18,228 nt of DNA from Armatimonadota bacterium (GTDB lineage: Bacteria; Armatimonadota; Fimbriimonadia; Fimbriimonadales; ATM1): assembly GCA_003695835.1 (NCBI GenBank), contig RFHN01000092.1:1-18228 (forward strand), read 5' to 3'. The notes under the pieces are model-generated. The model saw only the letters and a list, made by a program, of their open reading frames with translations. It had not been told where the DNA came from and searched no databases. Of the stretch, positions 14,675 to 18,228 are shown one piece after another (position 1 is the first letter of the stretch; each line of letters starts with the position of its first letter). The position numbers were made by a program, and so were the translations under genes.

Positions 14675-15787
14675 ATGGCTACGGTAGCGGACGTCGCAAA
14701 CGCTCTCCACGAAATCGCTCCACGGGAGTTGGCACTGCCGGGCGACCCAGGCGGGCTCCAAGTAGGGGGCGCGACCGTACCAGTGAAGCGCGTCCTGGTT
14801 ACGCTCGACGCCAGTCCCGAATGCGTGCGAAATGCACAGGAAATCGGTTCAGAGTTGATTCTTTCTCATCACCCGATCCTGTTCCGACCGCTGGGTTCGC
14901 TCGTCGAGGGTGGCTACCCTTCCACGTCTGTCCTGATGGCGGTCCGCGCAGGCATCTCGATTCTCAGCGCCCACACGAATTGGGACGCGGCCGAGGGAGG
15001 GATCAACGACACGCTCGCCGAGATGCTCGGGCTTGGAAACATTCAATCTATCGCCCCAAACATAGAGGTTTCGCGATTCAAACTGGTTACTTTTCTTCCC
15101 GCGGAGCACGTGGACGGGGTCCTCGACGCGCTTAGCGCCGCGGGTTGCGGAAGGATCGGTTTGTACGACCGATGCGCATTCCTGAGCGAGGGAATGGGAA
15201 CCTATGAGCCCCAACAGGGAGCCAACCCTTTGATCGGCTCCGTCGGCAAGCGCGAGGTTGTGGAAGAGGTGCGGGTAGAGATGCTCGTCCCTGGAAGTCG
15301 GAAGGCGGCCGCGATCCGGGCGCTGCTCGAGGCCCATCCTTATGACGAGCCGGCTTTCGACCTCTACCCGCTGGGTCCCGAGCCGTTCGGTCTCGGACGG
15401 AGAGGCGAGTTACCGATTTCGGTTTCGGTTGGCGAACTGGCAGCGACCGTAGAGCAGAAGCTCTCTACTCAGGTCCGGGCCTACGGCCCTGCAGGCGCTC
15501 GGATCCAATCGGTTGCCGTCGTCGGCGGTTCGGGTGGAGACGTGTGGAGCGAGGCGATGCGCGCAGGCTGCCAGGCTTTGATCACGGGCGAAGTTCGCCA
15601 CCACCAGGCGGTGGAGGCGGCTGCTTCCGGTTTTGTGATCCTCGAAGCAGGCCACTACGCGACCGAGCAGCCTGGAATGCGGCGCTTGGCGGAAAGGATG
15701 AAAGAGGCTCTTCCGGAAGTGGAATTCCTGATCTATGAGCCTGAACCAGGGCTGGGCGGTCGCCCCTACGCCGCCGACGCGTTTTAG
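14675..15787 (+). CDS. Nif3-like dinuclear metal-centre protein with PII-like insert
   Basis: 370 residues, the long (YqfO-like) form of the Nif3/DUF34 family, which forms toroidal hexamers with two metal ions per subunit and has no firmly established reaction, although GTP cyclohydrolase type 2 is a common label. Metal-site motifs are present: DPGGLQVG (24-31), LSHHPILF (63-70), SAHTNWD (98-104), TGEVRHH (304-310) and GHYATE (326-331). Residues about 133-238 (FKLVTFLPAEHVDGVLDALS, then GRIGLYDRCAF, ending in HPYDEPAFDLYPL) form the inserted PII/CutA-like domain. The ATG at 14675 is preferred to an in-frame one at 14573 because it matches family N-termini and follows a TAAACT element. The GNAT gene starts 14 bases after the stop, so they are likely one operon. 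Confidence 0.94.
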   Translation: MATVADVANALHEIAPRELALPGDPGGLQVGGATVPVKRVLVTLDASPECVRNAQEIGSELILSHHPILFRPLGSLVEGGYPSTSVLMAVRAGISILSAHTNWDAAEGGINDTLAEMLGLGNIQSIAPNIEVSRFKLVTFLPAEHVDGVLDALSAAGCGRIGLYDRCAFLSEGMGTYEPQQGANPLIGSVGKREVVEEVRVEMLVPGSRKAAAIRALLEAHPYDEPAFDLYPLGPEPFGLGRRGELPISVSVGELAATVEQKLSTQVRAYGPAGARIQSVAVVGGSGGDVWSEAMRAGCQALITGEVRHHQAVEAAASGFVILEAGHYATEQPGMRRLAERMKEALPEVEFLIYEPEPGLGGRPYAADAF

Positions 15788-15801
15788 GGTTCAATGGCGG
15801 C

Positions 15802-16215
15802 ATGCCCGAGTTCGAGCTGATTTGGAATGACGAGACGCTAAAGCCGGAGGAGTTCGAGGGGTTCTTTGTTGGATGGGAGAATCCTCCCTCGCCGGAAGTG
15901 GCCTACCGCGCCTTCAAGGGCGCTTCCGAGTACTGCCTGGCGCGAATTGACGGGAAGTTGGTCGGCTTCATCACAGTTTTCACCGATGGCTTTTACATCG
16001 CCTACATCCCATTGCTCGAGGTTCGTCCCGAGTACCAGCGGCGCGGCATTGGCAAAGCGCTGGTGCGAGCGGCTGTTGAGCGCTACAAAGACTTCTATAA
16101 ACTGGACGTCCTGTGCGATCTTCGTTCCGTCCTGTTCTATCAACAGCTGGGATTCCAGTGGGTGAGTGGCGCGACGCTGGTGAATACGGGTCGCCAGTCC
16201 ACGGGCAAGACTTGA
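15802..16215 (+). CDS. GNAT-family N-acetyltransferase
   Basis: 137 residues. The acetyl-CoA pyrophosphate loop is visible as LEVRPEYQRRGIGKALVRAA (72-91), preceded by the beta strand GKLVGFITVF (51-60) and followed by the C-terminal motif SVLFYQQLGFQWV (109-121). GNAT enzymes move an acetyl group from acetyl-CoA to amines, antibiotics, peptides or proteins; the acceptor cannot be read from sequence. The start ATG at 15802 lies 14 bases after the Nif3-like gene, without a strong Shine-Dalgarno. Its stop overlaps the next gene as TTGA. Confidence 0.9.
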   Translation: MPEFELIWNDETLKPEEFEGFFVGWENPPSPEVAYRAFKGASEYCLARIDGKLVGFITVFTDGFYIAYIPLLEVRPEYQRRGIGKALVRAAVERYKDFYKLDVLCDLRSVLFYQQLGFQWVSGATLVNTGRQSTGKT

Positions 16216-16436
16216 GAGACGTCTCGATCCATACGGAATTCATCACTCTCAGCCAGCTTCTGAAGTGGGCAGGCCTCGTGGGCACGGGCGCCGAGGCGAA
16301 GTCATTGATCGAAGCGGGCGCGATCCGCGTGAACGGCGAAGTCGAGCGCAGGCGGGGCAGAAAACTGCGAGAGGGTGATACGGTCCAGTACGGCGAGCAC
16401 GTTCTCCGCGTGCGCCGCCAATCCGATACCGGCTAA
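16212..16436 (+). CDS. Small S4-domain RNA-binding protein (YaaA/YlmH-like S4)
   Basis: 74 residues starting at a TTG that overlaps the GNAT stop as TTGA. The protein MRDVSIHTEFITLSQLLKWA, then GTGAEAKSLIEAGAIRVNGE and RRRGRKLREGDTV, is an almost complete stand-alone S4 domain like Bacillus YaaA, a family linked to ribosome assembly or RNA binding. The open frame extends upstream to an ATG at 16113, but that part is antisense-free overlap with the GNAT coding sequence in another frame and does not resemble the family, whereas S4 homologues begin at this residue. No strong ribosome site is visible, so translation is probably coupled to the GNAT gene. Confidence 0.85.
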   Translation: MRDVSIHTEFITLSQLLKWAGLVGTGAEAKSLIEAGAIRVNGEVERRRGRKLREGDTVQYGEHVLRVRRQSDTG

Positions 16437-16439
16437 AAT
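16434..16439 (+). promoter_or_regulatory. Putative -10 element for the YbaN-like gene
   Basis: TAAAAT, close to the TATAAT consensus, six bases before the GTG at 16446. Its first three bases are the stop codon of the S4 gene. The spacing fits leaderless transcription. Confidence 0.45.
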
Positions 16440-16445
16440 AAGGCC

Positions 16446-16856
16446 GTGCGGCTCTTGCTGACGGGCGCCGGTTTTCTTTTCGTCGCGATCGGGACGGTCG
16501 GATTGTTCGTTCCGGGCTTGCCGACGACGATTTTCGTATTGATGGCGGCCTGGTGTTTCGCGAAGAGCAACCCGGCTCTGGAGCGCAAGCTGTTGGAGCA
16601 CCCTCGATTGGGGCCGCCGATCCTCGCATGGCGGGAGGATCGAAGCATCAGCCTTCCGCACAAGATCCTCGCGGTCTCGATGATCGCTCTGTCACTCGGG
16701 TTGTCTCTGGCGCTGACGCAATGGGCCGTGTGGGCGAAGGCCCTCTTGACTCTGTGTTGTGTCAGCGTTGCGGTGTATCTCATCACGCGTAAAACTCGCG
16801 CACCGCACAACCCGTGTCCTCTTCGCCCTGAGCCGAAGAAGCAGCCGGAGCACTAA
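16446..16856 (+). CDS. YbaN/DUF454 family inner-membrane protein
   Basis: 136 residues with a GTG start. The DUF454 signature is clear: GTVGLFVPGLPTTIFVLMAAWCFAKSNP, read as residues 16-31 (GTVGLFVPGLPTTIFV) and then AAWCFAKSNP (34-43), followed by ERKLLEHPRLGPPILAWRE (46-64) and two further hydrophobic segments at about 74-91 and 95-113. The family has no known function. The charged tail (KTRAPHNPCPLRPEPKK) is cytoplasmic by the positive-inside rule. It starts nine bases after the S4 gene and its stop overlaps the stop of the opposing SRPBCC gene. Confidence 0.9.
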   Translation: MRLLLTGAGFLFVAIGTVGLFVPGLPTTIFVLMAAWCFAKSNPALERKLLEHPRLGPPILAWREDRSISLPHKILAVSMIALSLGLSLALTQWAVWAKALLTLCCVSVAVYLITRKTRAPHNPCPLRPEPKKQPEH

Positions 16857-17353
16857 AGCTCAGGAGACTTCGGCACCCAGGTTCTGGGCCCCGAGAACGT
16901 CTTCTTGTCCTCCAAGTGAACTTTCAGCCGTTGGAGCGCTTCACCCCAGAACCGTTTCGCAAAGCGCGCCAGGCCCATCTTCGCGATCGGGTTTACGTTG
17001 GCATGATACATCAGAGTTACGCGAATAGTGCCGGGGGTCAATTCCGAGAGACGCCACTCCAGCATTTCCCCTGAACTGCTTGAGCGGATGACTTCCTTCA
17101 CGTTCGCCTCGGCTTCGTCCCACATTCTCACCTCGGTGACTTCGTGCTCGAACGTCTTTCCGTCGTACAAGTACGAGACGCGTTGACCCGGTAGAAACGC
17201 TCCGGACTCGCTAAACGGTTTCGGCGCCAACTCGCGGATCGCCATGACGCCCGAGGGAAGATAGTGTCCTCGTTCATACAGGTTGCCGACGGCCTCGAGC
17301 GCCGCCTCAGGCTCGCAAAGAATGTCCACAAAACTCTCGTAAACGACTGCCAT
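16853..17353 (-). CDS. SRPBCC/START-like domain protein (polyketide cyclase/dehydrase type)
   Basis: 166 residues. The layout, an opening strand VVYESFVDILCEPEAALEAV, a central series of strands (VSYLYDGKTFEHEVTEVRMW, LEWRLSELTPGTIRVTLMYH) and a long C-terminal helix (MGLARFAKRFWGEALQRLKVHLED), fits the helix-grip fold of small SRPBCC proteins that bind hydrophobic ligands. No catalytic residues can be assigned. The ATG at 17353 directly abuts the PurL stop codon (zero gap), and GGAGA eight bases upstream lies within the last PurL codons, so co-transcription and coupled translation are likely. A functional link to purine synthesis is not shown. The stop overlaps the YbaN stop by two codons' worth of bases (16853-16856) tail to tail. 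Confidence 0.75.
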   Translation of the reverse strand: MAVVYESFVDILCEPEAALEAVGNLYERGHYLPSGVMAIRELAPKPFSESGAFLPGQRVSYLYDGKTFEHEVTEVRMWDEAEANVKEVIRSSSSGEMLEWRLSELTPGTIRVTLMYHANVNPIAKMGLARFAKRFWGEALQRLKVHLEDKKTFSGPRTWVPKSPEL

Positions 17354-18228
17354 TTATCTTGTCTCCATAAGGCTTGGGAGCGCGCTCTCATAGGCGTCAC
17401 GCGCCTCTTCCACGCTAATCTTCAGCAAACTCTCACCCGGCCGGATGAACTGAATCACGCGCTGTGCCATATCGAAGGAACCGATGCAGTTGAGGGAGAG
17501 GCCCTTCTCCGCCGCGATCTCGAGCAGCCGGTCCACGGCGCCGGATGCGCAAAGCTCGGAAGGAAGCCCGAGAAGCACGCGGCCCGGCGTCTCCCCGAAC
17601 AGATGGGCGTCCACGCGCTCGGAAAACGCCCACGGGTCGTGTTGTCGCTCTTCGTCCAGAAGAGAGTGGTAAATCGCTTCTGACGGCGCGTTGCCTTTCT
17701 GGATCATGTTCTCCAGCACTGGTCCGAGAATGTGTTTCACATAATGTTCCTCGGAATCCAATAGAATGTGACATCCGACGCCGTTCGGAATGCACATCTC
17801 CGCGATCGCCACGGCCAATCCACCTTCCGAAATATCATGCGCGCAGGCGGCAAGACCCTCTTCGCTGATCTGGACGAGCGACTCGATCAGCGCAGCCTCG
17901 CTTTTTAGATCGGGTTGATCAGGTTGCCCATTTTCAATACCGTGGACGATGCGCAGATACTCGCTTGCGCCCAGACCTTGTTGCCGCGGATACCAATGTC
18001 CCGATAAGAGGTAGATATAGCCCCGACTCTTCGGAAAGGCGCTGGGAAGCGGCGTTGCAGAACCCCGCTGGATTCCGACGACGCCGACGACCGGCGTGGG
18101 CAAAACCTCCCCCCGCTCCGTCTCGTTGTAGAAGCTTACGTTGCCGCTCAGCACGGGTATTCGCAGCGCCTCCGAAGCATCCGCCATGCCGCGGACGGCC
18201 TCCCGAAACTGATAGAAGACCTCCGGCC
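17354..18228 (-). CDS. purL: Phosphoribosylformylglycinamidine synthase PurL, C-terminal part
   Basis: 290 residues are visible and the 5' part lies beyond the window. PurL makes FGAM from FGAR, glutamine-derived ammonia and ATP in de novo purine synthesis. Recognisable segments are PEVFYQFREAVRGM leading into IPVLSGNVSFYNE, then PTPVVGVVGI, and AHDISEGGLAVAIAEMC, all typical of the second AIR-synthase-like half. The protein ends shortly after the last domain (EEARDAYESALPSL) with no glutamine amidotransferase domain, so it is the small PurL type that works with separate PurQ and PurS, which are not in the window. It is followed without gap by the SRPBCC gene. Confidence 0.95.
   Translation of the reverse strand, partial: PEVFYQFREAVRGMADASEALRIPVLSGNVSFYNETERGEVLPTPVVGVVGIQRGSATPLPSAFPKSRGYIYLLSGHWYPRQQGLGASEYLRIVHGIENGQPDQPDLKSEAALIESLVQISEEGLAACAHDISEGGLAVAIAEMCIPNGVGCHILLDSEEHYVKHILGPVLENMIQKGNAPSEAIYHSLLDEERQHDPWAFSERVDAHLFGETPGRVLLGLPSELCASGAVDRLLEIAAEKGLSLNCIGSFDMAQRVIQFIRPGESLLKISVEEARDAYESALPSLMETR

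Noticed and set aside
1..18228. Search for a mobile element, phage, defence cassette, CRISPR or tRNA
   Set aside because: I found no transposase, integrase, terminal repeats, repeat-spacer arrays or cloverleaf sequence; the genes are core housekeeping and secreted-protein types.

Overview
This is a GC-rich, densely coded bacterial chromosome segment with fifteen genes on both strands. Most are packed into short operons whose stop and start codons overlap by one to four bases, and there is no gene-free stretch longer than about 125 bases. I see no phage, transposon, CRISPR, tRNA or rRNA signature. The gene content is that of a free-living, cell-wall-bearing bacterium: RNase HIII, SEDS glycosyltransferase, LD-carboxypeptidase, FtsEX with an M23 hydrolase, stand-alone type PurL, and large secreted Asp-box proteins. 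My best guess at lineage is Armatimonadota (Fimbriimonas-like), with Acidobacteriota or another GC-rich diderm as alternatives. This is inferred from style and gene families, not from a marker gene.

Layout. (1) Positions 1-3890, minus strand: an operon read right to left, RNase HIII > SEDS (RodA/FtsW) > S66 LD-carboxypeptidase > phosphodiester glycosidase (NAGPA family, cut by the window edge), all joined by 1-4 base overlaps. (2) Positions 3947-6055, plus strand: a small membrane protein of unknown function, then a CLC chloride/proton antiporter with a C-terminal TrkA-C-like domain. (3) Positions 6094-8754, plus strand: ftsE-ftsX-murein hydrolase (EnvC-like with an intact M23 site), a complete division-hydrolase module. 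(4) Positions 8799-9353: an exported thioredoxin-fold protein, followed by a perfect dyad and a strong intrinsic terminator. (5) Positions 9477-14570: two large secreted beta-propeller type proteins facing each other (a sortilin/VPS10-like Asp-box protein and an unnamed 657-residue protein), separated by an 11-bp hairpin. (6) Positions 14675-16856, plus strand: Nif3-like metal protein, GNAT acetyltransferase, S4 RNA-binding protein and YbaN/DUF454 membrane protein. (7) Positions 16853-18228, minus strand: the C-terminal part of PurL followed directly by an SRPBCC/START-like protein.

The strongest functional themes are cell-wall synthesis and turnover (SEDS, LdcA-like, possibly the phosphodiester glycosidase, FtsEX-M23) and secreted beta-propeller proteins. 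A recurring regulatory theme is a TANNNT hexamer (often preceded by G, as in GTATCTT) lying only 6-12 bases before the start codon of the first gene of a unit, while several internal operon genes have good Shine-Dalgarno sites. This suggests leaderless transcription of first genes. I did not find a clearly novel multi-gene system. The most interesting leads are the leaderless-promoter pattern, the RNase HIII/SEDS/S66/NAGPA operon with a SEDS protein that departs from consensus, and the uncharacterised secreted protein.
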